Below, one piece after another: positions 44,877 through 53,297 of a stretch of DNA of 64,000 nucleotides. Position 1 is the first letter of the stretch. The number at the start of each line of letters is the position of its first letter. The position numbers were made by a program, and so were the translations under genes. Source of the stretch: CALKZN01 sp050633785. Lineage in GTDB: Bacteria > Pseudomonadota > Gammaproteobacteria > Arenicellales > Arenicellaceae. The DNA is taken from contig JBOEHE010000021.1 in NCBI GenBank assembly GCA_050633785.1, forward strand, positions 62,001 to 126,000. Reading direction: 5' to 3'. The notes under the pieces were generated by a model that saw nothing but the letters and a program-made list of their open reading frames with translations, made no database searches and was not told the origin of the DNA.

Positions 44877-45296
44877 ATGACCGTATTGGACACAACAACG
44901 CTCGCCTGCTTAATGAGTCTTGCATTAATGACAAACCACAGTTATGCAACCACACGTGATATGGCTCAATCAATGACCTTGATTGAATTAATAAGCATCC
45001 ATAAGGATTATGGGACAACGGTTGATGTGCAGGAATATTGGCAATGGGTGACACCGATAATAAAAAAACACGGAGGCGAGGTTATCAATGTCTATGAGGT
45101 CACTCAAAACCCAGATAATGCGAATACTGCCGACTTTATTTTTGTAATCAAAATACAACCGGGCACGAGCATGAATGATTTAGTAGAAAAGCTCACCAAT
45201 GACCCTGAATATCAAAAAAACATTCCTCATAGGAACAAACTTTACAACTTCAATAAACGCTACGGCTATATCGGACATTCATTGCCATTGAATTAG
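44877..45296 (+). CDS. Small exported protein, function unknown
   Basis: 139 residues with a signal-peptide-like start (TLACLMSLALMTNHSYA) and a soluble domain of about 105 residues. The alternating pattern (WVTPIIKKHGGEVINVYEV, FIFVIKIQPGTSMNDLVEKL) suggests a ferredoxin-like dimeric alpha/beta-barrel fold such as antibiotic-biosynthesis monooxygenase relatives. It lies just upstream of the AhpD-like gene and divergent from a LysR regulator, so it may be part of a small stress or detoxification unit. Family not identified. Confidence 0.7.
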   Translation: MTVLDTTTLACLMSLALMTNHSYATTRDMAQSMTLIELISIHKDYGTTVDVQEYWQWVTPIIKKHGGEVINVYEVTQNPDNANTADFIFVIKIQPGTSMNDLVEKLTNDPEYQKNIPHRNKLYNFNKRYGYIGHSLPLN

Positions 45297-45348
45297 ACAA
45301 AGCCGGTTTCACCAGTACATTTATTTTTTTACATTAAGGAGATATCCC

Positions 45349-45897
45349 ATGACTCTATTTACTCAACATACCGCAACCACCGCTCCACAAGGAGCCGCTG
45401 AGGTATTGGAAAAAGTTCGAGAGCGCTACAGTTTCATTCCCAATCTGGCATCATATATTGCCGAAGCACCAGTTGTTTTAGATGCTGTAATGACATTAAG
45501 CGTAGCCTTTGATAGCACGTCATTTCCCCCTGAGGAACAACAATTAATCCTGCTGACAATCAGTACATTAAATGGTTGCACATATTGCAGGACTACACAC
45601 ACTGGACTTGGACGTTCTTCAGGCCTTAGTGACGAGGCTATTAAGGCGATTCAGTCCGATATAACGATAAAAGATCAACGTTTAAATGCGTTGTACCAAT
45701 TCACCAAGACTGTTTTTATCAACAAAGGCTGGGTGGAAGAAGCAGCAATTACAAGCTTTCTTGATGCAGGTTTTACCAAAGCGCAAGTATTCGAAACAAT
45801 CATGGGTGTTGCGTTAAAAACATTGACTAACTACTGTAATCACGTTGCTGGAGCAGAACCTAATAAAGAGCTTATAGCGATGGCTGCGATGGATTAA
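45349..45897 (+). CDS. Carboxymuconolactone decarboxylase / AhpD-like protein
   Basis: 182 residues of the CMD family, with the redox pair in NGCTYCRTTHT (Cys-x2-Cys then His two residues on, the AhpD active-site pattern) and a helical bundle. It would act as a cytoplasmic peroxidase or disulfide reductase. AAGGAGATATCCC before the ATG is an excellent ribosome site. Likely cotranscribed with the 139-residue exported protein. Confidence 0.92.
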   Translation: MTLFTQHTATTAPQGAAEVLEKVRERYSFIPNLASYIAEAPVVLDAVMTLSVAFDSTSFPPEEQQLILLTISTLNGCTYCRTTHTGLGRSSGLSDEAIKAIQSDITIKDQRLNALYQFTKTVFINKGWVEEAAITSFLDAGFTKAQVFETIMGVALKTLTNYCNHVAGAEPNKELIAMAAMD

Positions 45898-46082
45898 AAC
45901 CGTCTTGTTTATGACACTGGAGTTGAATATTGACTCCAGTGTTAACGCAATCTCTGACATTACTAAGCTTTGCCAAAACGTTATGGCTGAGGTAGATCGG
46001 TATCGTTTAGCGCAAAATAATCACAGTGTGCACAGCTGTGTTTACGACCGGCTCCGCCCCCAGAAAATACAGTCATTCAGCG

Positions 46083-46820
46083 TCAGCTATTAGCCTGGAA
46101 CATGGTATTAAAGACTTCTCTTAATTTCTCAACTGCCTGCTTACTGAACATCCCAACCAATGAACCCAGACCAGCGACTCCCCATGGATTCAGGCTTTCT
46201 ATTTTTGCCCCACCCTCTCCTGGCTCAACTAAGACAATCAGCCCACCTTTGATAACAAAATAAAAAATCAACCCCAGTAATACCCCCATAGCGGGTCTGG
46301 CTAGATACCAGGGAACATAGGAGACTCTAAAGTCACGTTTGTTACTGGCATGTCTTATATAAGCAAGAATGGTTGTTACACAACTACCAACAGCCGCAGC
46401 CATCATGGCAATGTAGGCTTCAACCAATTCAATACTGGTTGAACTGGCAAAAAAACGAAACTCTTGAAAAGCAATTGGCGGTTTTCCATGCAGCCAGAGT
46501 CCGAAAAAAACACCCAACAGAGACACAACGGTAATAATAATCAACCACAGTGCAACTGTTTTTGTCGCAGGGCTTGGAAAGGATTCTTTTTCTTGCGGAG
46601 AACTTTGCACCGACGCTGAAACCCAAACCAAATGTTTCCAACTCAGATGAATAAAAACAAAAATAGCCAGAACTATTACTGCGACTAATAAAGATTCAAA
46701 AAATATCAGATCAAACCTTGCTTCTTGCAATGTATTTCCCACCATTTTAATCGCGATGATCAGATAAGAACCATACCAAATGATGGCTAGTGCCACCTTC
46801 CTCAAAGTCAACAGAGTCAT
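46083..46820 (-). CDS. Four-helix membrane protein, function unknown
   Basis: 245 residues from the ATG at 46820, which has GGAGG 10 nt upstream; two earlier in-frame ATGs (46883, 46901) lack one. Two membrane helices near the start, a short polar loop, a third and a fourth pair (LWLIIITVVSLLGVFFGLWLHG, GVLLGLIFYFVIKGGLIVLV), then a cytoplasmic end GSLVGMFSKQAVEKLREVF. The last stretch resembles membrane proteins with a glycine-rich VGMFSKQAVEKL tail of unknown role. No catalytic motif. Confidence 0.7.
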   Translation of the reverse strand: MTLLTLRKVALAIIWYGSYLIIAIKMVGNTLQEARFDLIFFESLLVAVIVLAIFVFIHLSWKHLVWVSASVQSSPQEKESFPSPATKTVALWLIIITVVSLLGVFFGLWLHGKPPIAFQEFRFFASSTSIELVEAYIAMMAAAVGSCVTTILAYIRHASNKRDFRVSYVPWYLARPAMGVLLGLIFYFVIKGGLIVLVEPGEGGAKIESLNPWGVAGLGSLVGMFSKQAVEKLREVFNTMFQANS

Positions 46821-47170
46821 ATCCCCAATACCTCCATAATTTGTTTGTGTATGCTTGAAAACAGGAAGCTCTGAAACACCCATGAGCTGTAAACAAGCCA
46901 TTTTTAGTATATATCAGCCATTCTGAGATTGCATCCAGTCTCAAAAACCACCCTCTATAACTCTATAAAAATTAAGAACAAGCCGTAACAAACCATATAG
47001 TGCTCAAAGTCTTAGAGCATCTGTCTGAACCACATTTTCTCACAGGCATAGCCATTCAATGAAACACTCTGACCATTTCCCGAATTTAGTACCATCGATA
47101 TTTTTGAGTTTGTCTCTGTTGTGGTATAAACAGTAGACGATCAAGCCTCATCAACAATTCAAAATATGCT
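46821..47170. other. 350-bp divergent promoter region
   Basis: Holds the two rejected upstream ATGs of the membrane-protein gene and AT-rich sequence leading to the 2OG-oxygenase gene. I see no hairpin with more than five pairs and no convincing small gene. Confidence 0.4.
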
Positions 47171-47953
47171 ATGAAATCGTTGTCTGAAATCATCAATCTG
47201 GAAGATATGCAACTCGACAGTCCCAGCTTCCGTAATCAATGCAAAGCTCTTCTGGATGCCAATGGCGCTTTAGTATTGGAGGGGTTTATCAAACCAAATG
47301 CCATAAACTCTATCAAACAAGATGGAGAGATGAACCAGCACCTTGCCTTCTATACAAAAGATAGCCACAACATCTATCTCAAAGCCCAGGATCACAGCCT
47401 CCCGGATAACCACCCTCGAAATAGAAAGATACAGTCCTCGAAAGGCTGCATCACCACCGATCAAATTCCACATAGCTCAGCCTTACATACACTGTATAAC
47501 GCACAAGAATTTAAAGACTTTCTTTGTGCAGTGCTGGATGAGCAGGAATTACATGAATATAGCGACCCTCTTTCCGGAATTAACTTACATTATGCCAGCC
47601 AAGGTCAAGAACTCGGCTGGCACTATGACAACTCATCGTTTGCCATTACTTTGCTGGTGGAAGAACCTGAAAATGGAGGTAAGTTTGAATATGTTAAAGA
47701 TGTGCGAGATGCCGATGCTGGACAAATGAACTACGAACAATCTGCAGACATCCTGGATGGCAAAATAACTCCGAACACATTGACCATGAAGCCAGGCTCA
47801 CTGGTTCTGTTTCGAGGCCGCAACTCAATGCACCGTGTCACACCCACCATAGGTGACATTACTAGGATGTTAGTCGTGTTGGCATACAACACAGAGCCAG
47901 GAATTTCTCTATCAGAATCTGCACGAATGACGTTTTATGGTCGTTTAAGCTAA
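47171..47953 (+). CDS. 2OG-Fe(II) oxygenase-like protein (HalD/ArpA type)
   Basis: 260 residues. The facial triad of Fe(II)/2-oxoglutarate oxygenases is visible: H151 and D153 in GWHYDNSS, H221 in NSMHRVTP, and the 2OG-binding R232 in ITRMLVV. The N-terminal RNQCKALLDANGALVLEGF segment and C-terminus resemble HalD/ArpA-type proteins, which hydroxylate or halogenate small amino-acid-derived substrates. A Gly is not in place of the Asp, so hydroxylation rather than halogenation is expected. It stands alone without a biosynthetic cluster, so the substrate is open. Confidence 0.8.
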   Translation: MKSLSEIINLEDMQLDSPSFRNQCKALLDANGALVLEGFIKPNAINSIKQDGEMNQHLAFYTKDSHNIYLKAQDHSLPDNHPRNRKIQSSKGCITTDQIPHSSALHTLYNAQEFKDFLCAVLDEQELHEYSDPLSGINLHYASQGQELGWHYDNSSFAITLLVEEPENGGKFEYVKDVRDADAGQMNYEQSADILDGKITPNTLTMKPGSLVLFRGRNSMHRVTPTIGDITRMLVVLAYNTEPGISLSESARMTFYGRLS

Positions 47954-48084
47954 GCACTTATTCTATCAAAGACAATTTTCACGAACATCACATCTTACTT
48001 GCACCAAGCATGAAGCTTGCCGGTGACCTTACATGTAGCCGCTTTACAAACAAACCTTAAAATTATTTATCTATAAGCTATATA

Positions 48085-48777
48085 TTATTTATCCAAACTG
48101 AAACGCCGCTCTTTTTCACGAGAAATATAAGCGTCCTTACTTTTAATAAACGCTAATATCAATTCAACATAATTTCTCGGTACTGCATTTTGCACCGACT
48201 TTCTCTGGAATAAAGTAGACTTCCATTTTTTATTTTTAGACGAACTAGAAAACAGGTCAATACCAGTCAATGATTCAATCACATGGAAGTAGCGAAAAAT
48301 CGTAGCGTAAACGGCATCTACAATAGAAAACTCTGAGCCAGAAAAATACATCTTGCCTGACAAATTCTGCTCAACAATACTTAATCTGACAGAAATTTCC
48401 TTCAACCTTACTTCTACGCTTTTGTACGTCTTATCTCGATAAATAAGGTGTGCAATACAATCGAGTATTTCAGTGCCAAACACAATCCATGCACGGTGAA
48501 TTGCCTTTTCCAGACTATCATTTGGATGGAGTGATCCAGGTGATACTTCATCCAGATATTCACAGATAGTGCTTGATTCAAAAAGACACTGGTTCTCATT
48601 CACAACTAAAACAGGTACTTTTCCCGTAGGGGATATTGCCTTCAGCCACTCCGGTTTGTTGGTGAGTTTAATGTCAGTCCTTTCATAAGGTATTTGTTTT
48701 TCCAACATTAAAATGACAACACGTTGCACATAAGGACATAGTTGGTGACCAATAATGTGAAATTTATTTTTATCCAT
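48085..48777 (-). CDS. Glutathione S-transferase family protein
   Basis: 230 residues from the ATG at 48777 (AGGAG 7 nt upstream). The N-terminal thioredoxin-fold domain has HQLCPYVQRVVILMLEKQIPYE and the cis-Pro segment GKVPVLVVNENQCLFESSTICEYL in parts. The C-terminal domain is all-helical. It resembles the omega/beta-like group with a catalytic Cys. It follows a VOC gene on the same strand, with a divergent LysR gene beyond, suggesting a small inducible detoxification unit. Confidence 0.88.
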   Translation of the reverse strand: MDKNKFHIIGHQLCPYVQRVVILMLEKQIPYERTDIKLTNKPEWLKAISPTGKVPVLVVNENQCLFESSTICEYLDEVSPGSLHPNDSLEKAIHRAWIVFGTEILDCIAHLIYRDKTYKSVEVRLKEISVRLSIVEQNLSGKMYFSGSEFSIVDAVYATIFRYFHVIESLTGIDLFSSSSKNKKWKSTLFQRKSVQNAVPRNYVELILAFIKSKDAYISREKERRFSLDK

Positions 48778-48850
48778 TCTGTGACTCCTATTTTTATTAT
48801 CTTGACCAGCCCAGTTCTGCTTGCCTGACGACAAGCAGAACATTTAAACC

Positions 48851-49222
48851 TCACACCATGCAATGAACATTGAGTTTGTTACCATCAAGATCACGGAAAT
48901 ACGCCGCATAAAAACCCTGATCACCTCGTGGACCTGGCTTACCCTCATCTATTGCACCCAGTTCTATCGCTTGATGATATATTGCAGAGACTTGTTCACT
49001 ATTTTCAGCATGTAAAGCAATCATAACGCCATTGCCAACAGTAGCAGTTTTGCCATCTGCTGGAATATGAATTGAGAACATAGGCGTGTTTGGTGCAGCC
49101 CCCCAAGCGATAAAATCATCGGCCTCTATCGACCTTTCTGCACCTAAGGTAGCCAGCAAAGAATCGTAGAATGATGCTGAACGCGTGAGATTATTTGTAC
49201 CAATAGTGGTGTAACCAATCAT
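48851..49222 (-). CDS. VOC (glyoxalase/bleomycin resistance) family protein
   Basis: 123 residues with the start MIGYTTIGTNNLTRSASFYDSLL and end AYFRDLDGNKLNVHCMV typical of small dimeric VOC proteins. A GGAG box lies 7 nt upstream. Precedes the GST gene by 73 bp, so probably cotranscribed. Divergent from the LysR gene at 49376. Substrate unknown. Confidence 0.9.
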   Translation of the reverse strand: MIGYTTIGTNNLTRSASFYDSLLATLGAERSIEADDFIAWGAAPNTPMFSIHIPADGKTATVGNGVMIALHAENSEQVSAIYHQAIELGAIDEGKPGPRGDQGFYAAYFRDLDGNKLNVHCMV

Positions 49223-49301
49223 AATATAACTCCAATATTTAAATTTTCTGTCTATCAGAAGCCAGTCAGGCTGCTGGGTTAAATGTAAGAATTGAAATAC
49301 T

Positions 49302-49326
49302 ATTGATTTGCAAAATTGAAATCAAT
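49302..49326. promoter_or_regulatory. Inverted repeat in VOC / LysR intergenic region
   Basis: ATTGATTT, 9 bp, AAATCAAT: perfect 8-bp arms, 50 bp before the proposed TTG start of the LysR gene. A candidate autoregulatory site that also serves the divergent VOC-GST operon. Confidence 0.45.
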
Positions 49327-49375
49327 CTGCAATTATGACAATCATTTTTTCACAAATGACAATAGAGGTAGGGTC

Positions 49376-50230
49376 TTGGATTGGAACGCAATTAAGATAT
49401 TTATAGCCATTGCCAATAATAGAACCTTAATTAGAGCAGCAACATCACTTGGCATGAGTCATTCAACTGTATATAGACGCCTTAATGATCTTGAAGATCA
49501 AGTTGGACGCCTTTTTGAACGTTTGAATGGTAATTATGAGCTCACTGAATTGGGGGAAGAAATGTTACTTAATGCCCAGAGTATTACTCAGTCATTTGAA
49601 AACATTGAACGTCACATTGTTGGCAAGGACATGCAACCAAAAGGCATAGTCAAAGTGACTGCCCCAAGTAGTTTTGCCTACAATTACTTACCTCAACATC
49701 TAGATGAACTTAACAAGCTTTACCCAGATATCCAGGTCGAGTTATTGGTTACAAATTCTGAACTTAACATGACCAACCGTCATGCAGATATCGCCATACG
49801 CGTCACCCCCTCCCCTCCAGAACACTTAGTTGGTCGTGAAGTTCGTCGTATAAAATGGGGGGTCTATGGTAGCGAAACCTATACATCCCAACATGGTAAA
49901 CCCGATAATTTAGCCGAACTGACAAGCCATCGCCTAATCGGTGCCACAGGTATATTAAAAAATCACCCGGCTTTTATATGGCTGGATAATAAGCCTACAT
50001 TTAATATAGGTCCACGAACTAATGATTTAGTAGCAATGTCATTTATAGCACGAAGCGGCCAAGGCTTGGCTTTATTGCCTGATGATCTAATGCTCCCAGG
50101 GCTGGAACGTCTCTTCACATTTGAGCCTGGAAAGGAAAATCAATTATGGGTTCTAACTCATCCTGACTTACGCAACCTTGAACGGATTAAAATAGTTATG
50201 AAATTCTTAGCCGCTAAACTAGCTGATTGA
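49376..50230 (+). CDS. LysR family transcriptional regulator
   Basis: 284 residues if translation starts at the TTG at 49376. That start has AGAGG 7 nt upstream and gives the standard LysR beginning DWNAIKIFIAIANNRTLIRAA. The frame continues up to another TTG at 49316, but that would add a non-homologous stretch and would include the inverted repeat in the coding region. The HTH is followed by an effector domain. Divergent from VOC-GST, its likely targets. Confidence 0.87.
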   Translation: MDWNAIKIFIAIANNRTLIRAATSLGMSHSTVYRRLNDLEDQVGRLFERLNGNYELTELGEEMLLNAQSITQSFENIERHIVGKDMQPKGIVKVTAPSSFAYNYLPQHLDELNKLYPDIQVELLVTNSELNMTNRHADIAIRVTPSPPEHLVGREVRRIKWGVYGSETYTSQHGKPDNLAELTSHRLIGATGILKNHPAFIWLDNKPTFNIGPRTNDLVAMSFIARSGQGLALLPDDLMLPGLERLFTFEPGKENQLWVLTHPDLRNLERIKIVMKFLAAKLAD

Positions 50231-50274
50231 AAAACAGTAGTCTTTCCAGAACGTGCTAATTATGTTCTGCTCGA

Positions 50275-50317
50275 AGCATTGCTTTACTGATGGAATTAGC
50301 TGGTTTTAAGCAATGCT
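50275..50317. terminator. Long-loop inverted repeat between convergent genes
   Basis: Perfect 10-bp arms AGCATTGCTT / AAGCAATGCT with a 23-nt loop, overlapping the stop codon of the DUF5519-like gene. Probably a shared terminator; on the minus strand the stem begins within the last codons of that gene. Confidence 0.45.
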
Positions 50318-50629
50318 CTGAACAGTCAATTCAACCAAACAAACTATATCATCCACGTCTTCTTTGCTATGGAACCGTAACTCAATCCAAGGTGAGTTTT
50401 TTGACCTCTTAGGGTGGTGCTCAGAGTCCTCTGGAGGTATCAAACCTTTTGAGGCAATGACTTTTTTACCCAAACGCAAATCCAGTTCATTATCGTTATG
50501 AAAATGAGCAAAATCCTTATTTTTATAGATGAAGGAAGAAAAGCCATCGCTTCGATCCGGCCAGATCATTTCGCTGACCCCTGTAATGTTCAATACGGCT
50601 GTTGTAAGTTGTTGTCTAAGTGTCGTCAT
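50306..50629 (-). CDS. DUF5519 (luciferase-domain) family protein
   Basis: 107 residues from the ATG at 50629. The segments FAHFHNDNELDLRLGKKV and NSPWIELRFHSKEDVDDIVCLVELT match the small luciferase-like DUF5519 domain as I recall it. There is no evidence of light production; the name comes from distant relatives. Single gene facing the LysR gene. Confidence 0.65.
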   Translation of the reverse strand: MTTLRQQLTTAVLNITGVSEMIWPDRSDGFSSFIYKNKDFAHFHNDNELDLRLGKKVIASKGLIPPEDSEHHPKRSKNSPWIELRFHSKEDVDDIVCLVELTVQSIA

Positions 50630-51017
50630 AGTGCGATATATCAACTGCATCTAAAGTCAGGCGCATTCAAAGCCGCCTGTGGTAGTTTATCACCATAGCC
50701 ACCTTTAGACTCTCTGAAAAGTTCAGCTAGATATCAAATGCTTTAATCCCTTCCTGATTCCTGTTCATTTTGTGTAATAACAGCTTTTTTTGGACAAAAA
50801 CATAATCACAACTCAAGTTTATTCAAAGGCATTTACCGATTCCTATTCAATTTTATTGCCCAAAAACTGATAAATCAGTAGCAAATAACCATTAAAACTC
50901 CATTTTATACCGTTAACAAAAAGAACAGTAGGTGTTTGAAATCGATAATCCGTGTTATTTATGCATAAAATGGTGTTCGTTTTATTAACCAGCTTTACTT
51001 AGCAGGAGATTTACCCC
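50630..51017. promoter_or_regulatory. Promoter region of the ketosynthase / 7TM-HTH pair
   Basis: 388 bp, AT-rich, no coding frame. It contains a palindrome ACTGAT-AA-ATCAGT (50866-50879) and a distant inverted pair CCATTTTAT (50900-50908) / ATAAAATGG (50965-50973), centres 65 bp apart, about six helical turns. They lie 45-150 bp before the ketosynthase ATG. These are candidate sites for the HTH of the second gene. The ribosome site GGAG is at the 3' end. Confidence 0.45.
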
Positions 51018-52025
51018 ATGACACCATTTAAAACTAAAATCCATTCCGTCGGTACTCACCTCCCCAAACAAGTTATAAAATCCGACGATATATTCAAAGA
51101 AATAAAGTCTGAACAGCAATACAATATACCTACTGACTGGATGTCAAAAAACATGGGAATAGTTGAGAGACGGGTTGCACCTGATAGTGCACAACCTTCC
51201 GAACTTGCAATACCAGCCGCTGAAAAAGCAATAAAAAATTCAAACATTGACAAAAAAGACATAGATGCGGTTATTTTTTGTGGCATCGAACGAGACCGTC
51301 CCGAGCCAGCTACTGCACACACCATTGCAGATGAGTTGAATATAAATGCATCAATTGCATTTGATGTTGCTAATGCATGCTTCGGATTTATTGATGGAAT
51401 GAATATCGCAGCAAAGTTCATAAATTCTGGCACAGCAAAGTATGCCTTAGTCGTTACAGGCGAGGTCCCTACTAAGATCCTAAAAACCGTAGTGAAGAAC
51501 CTGAAAAAAGGAATGGATCAAGCATCAGCAAAAAATTTAATCGGCGCATTGTCGGTTGGTGATGCTGGAGGTGCGGTGCTGATGGGGCGCTCTGATGACA
51601 GCTCCGGTTTTGAACTATTTAGAACATTTTCTCAAAGCCAACATACAAAAAAGTGTTATTACCAATTTGATGAAAACGGAGTGTTTGATGGTCAAATGAG
51701 GATGGCCAATCTAGCTGCATTGATGATAAGAAATCACTCACAACTTATTCAAAACACACTTGATCAATTAGGCTGGAATGAATTTGACTGGATGCTATCA
51801 CATCAAATCGGTCAAAGGCCATTTGACAAAATATCTGAACTCAAAGGAATTAACCCAAAGAGAATGATCAAAACCTTTGATAAGCTTGGAAATGTAGCAT
51901 CCGCTACATTTCCAATCAACTTTCATAAATTGTCTAAAAATGGTAAAGTTAAACCGGGTGAAAGGATAGGTGGATGCTTTGCAGGCTCAGGCATTGTCAT
52001 CGGACAATTTGGATACTCTTTTTAG
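51018..52025 (+). CDS. Ketoacyl-ACP synthase III-like enzyme (FabH-like)
   Basis: 335 residues with the thiolase fold and the full Cys-His-Asn triad: C121 in DVANACFGF, H262 in MLSHQIGQ, and N292 in DKLGNVASAT. It would condense an acyl-CoA or acyl-ACP starter with an extender. Sequence landmarks are closer to secondary-metabolic KAS III relatives than to housekeeping FabH, and no fab or acyl carrier genes adjoin it. It is 11 bp upstream of a seven-helix membrane protein with a Fis-like HTH. A single ketosynthase with a dedicated receptor recalls signal-producing enzymes such as PpyS or PqsD; function in signalling is inference. Confidence 0.85.
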   Translation: MTPFKTKIHSVGTHLPKQVIKSDDIFKEIKSEQQYNIPTDWMSKNMGIVERRVAPDSAQPSELAIPAAEKAIKNSNIDKKDIDAVIFCGIERDRPEPATAHTIADELNINASIAFDVANACFGFIDGMNIAAKFINSGTAKYALVVTGEVPTKILKTVVKNLKKGMDQASAKNLIGALSVGDAGGAVLMGRSDDSSGFELFRTFSQSQHTKKCYYQFDENGVFDGQMRMANLAALMIRNHSQLIQNTLDQLGWNEFDWMLSHQIGQRPFDKISELKGINPKRMIKTFDKLGNVASATFPINFHKLSKNGKVKPGERIGGCFAGSGIVIGQFGYSF

Positions 52026-52036
52026 AGCGAGGTAAT

Positions 52037-52984
52037 ATGATCTGGCTTTTACTGCCTGCTGGACTAAGTTTAGTTATTAAACTATCAATATTGTGGTTTT
52101 CCCGAAAGACTCTTTCTTTGGGAAAACCCTCTATTTTTGTGGGACTGATTGTTATTTCTGCAATGCACAACCTTTGTGAAATAATCACCTTTTCATTGTT
52201 TCTATCGGGTGGCAATCCTGAATATTTGTTTAGGACATACTACGTTCTCAGTTGTGGCATGCTTGGCTATATTCTCGCTTATGCGATTCAAGTTACCCAA
52301 ATCGACCTCAAAAACATCAATCGTTTTTTGGCGACTTTATGTATTTTAGTTGGGGTAGCAATCTTATCAACAGACCTAGTTATAAGTGGTTACACCGCTA
52401 TAGACTATAGTATTACTGCAATTAAAGGCCCTCACTACTGGCTATTTCAAATCCCACTACTGACAATGTTACTACTAACTGTCACAGTATTAATAACCGG
52501 ATATATAAGATCAGAAGACAATAACATTCAGATCAGTAGCTTATATACACTGGCTGCATTGCTACCACTCGTAATAGTTGGCATTGGTGTCGTTGTATTG
52601 ATGCAAATGGGATTCAAAATCAACGCAATGGTAGCTGTGCCAATATCAACAACACTCTTCATTTTGATCACATTAAGAAATGAATCAACGCATCGCCTTA
52701 CCGATATTCGCAGAATGCTGCCGATGTCTCCAGAACACAAAACTTGTCACAAAATCATGGATTCAATCAATGATTACACAACACAAACCATTTCATACAA
52801 GGAAGCCATTAAAGAAATAGAAATATCCTTGTTAAACTATTCAACTGAAAAAACGTCGGATAACATAACTAGAACAGCTAAAATGATGAAAATGCCACGC
52901 TCAACTGTATACGCTACTCAGCGACGCCTTGGCATAAATTCAAGAGCCATCAAAGAAAACAAGAATGCTAAAGATGACAAATAA
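52037..52984 (+). CDS. Seven-helix membrane sensor with C-terminal Fis-like HTH
   Basis: 315 residues from the ATG at 52037, with GAGG 4 nt upstream; an earlier in-frame ATG is inside the ketosynthase gene. The first 220 residues hold seven membrane helices resembling the N-terminal 7TM region of some histidine kinases. Instead of a kinase, the C-terminus carries a Fis-like HTH: NITRTAKMMKMPRSTVYATQRRLGI. It therefore looks like a one-component membrane-bound transcription factor, with the HTH in the cytoplasm. Coupled to a KAS III-like gene, it may sense that enzyme's product. I know no described example of this exact architecture. Confidence 0.8.
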   Translation: MIWLLLPAGLSLVIKLSILWFSRKTLSLGKPSIFVGLIVISAMHNLCEIITFSLFLSGGNPEYLFRTYYVLSCGMLGYILAYAIQVTQIDLKNINRFLATLCILVGVAILSTDLVISGYTAIDYSITAIKGPHYWLFQIPLLTMLLLTVTVLITGYIRSEDNNIQISSLYTLAALLPLVIVGIGVVVLMQMGFKINAMVAVPISTTLFILITLRNESTHRLTDIRRMLPMSPEHKTCHKIMDSINDYTTQTISYKEAIKEIEISLLNYSTEKTSDNITRTAKMMKMPRSTVYATQRRLGINSRAIKENKNAKDDK

Positions 52985-53297
52985 ATCCGTGAACTACTCC
53001 CCCCATCCAAGGGTTATATTTCTATAAATAATTTAATTCACACAATATGAAAGTTACAACAACCTTGAATTGCTATTTAAAAAGCTTGTTTTTTTGTTGT
53101 GTGTTTACCCCCCCTTCTGTCAAATAAGGCTACTTGCTAGACCGTCGTTTATAAATATCTTAATATAAAAATATCATCATTAAGTCAGCTACCCCTCAGA
53201 TAGAAATATAAAACTGCTTATAGAAAGTTTTATCTACGTACACCAATCAACATAGCTTCCTTTTTACTTTTATAACCTCTTTCTATTCGCTTCATTA
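52985..53297. other. 313-bp gap between convergent genes
   Basis: AT-rich, with a 7-C run (about 53108-53114) and no convincing hairpin-T-run terminator, repeat or coding frame. Nothing further recognised. Confidence 0.5.

Noticed and set aside
45905..46093. 62-codon plus-strand frame after the AhpD-like gene
   Set aside because: It crosses into the next gene antisense, lacks a ribosome site and looks like chance.
50306..50629. Bioluminescence gene
   Set aside because: The luciferase-like label of DUF5519 is a distant family name; no lux genes or flavin-luciferase motifs are present.
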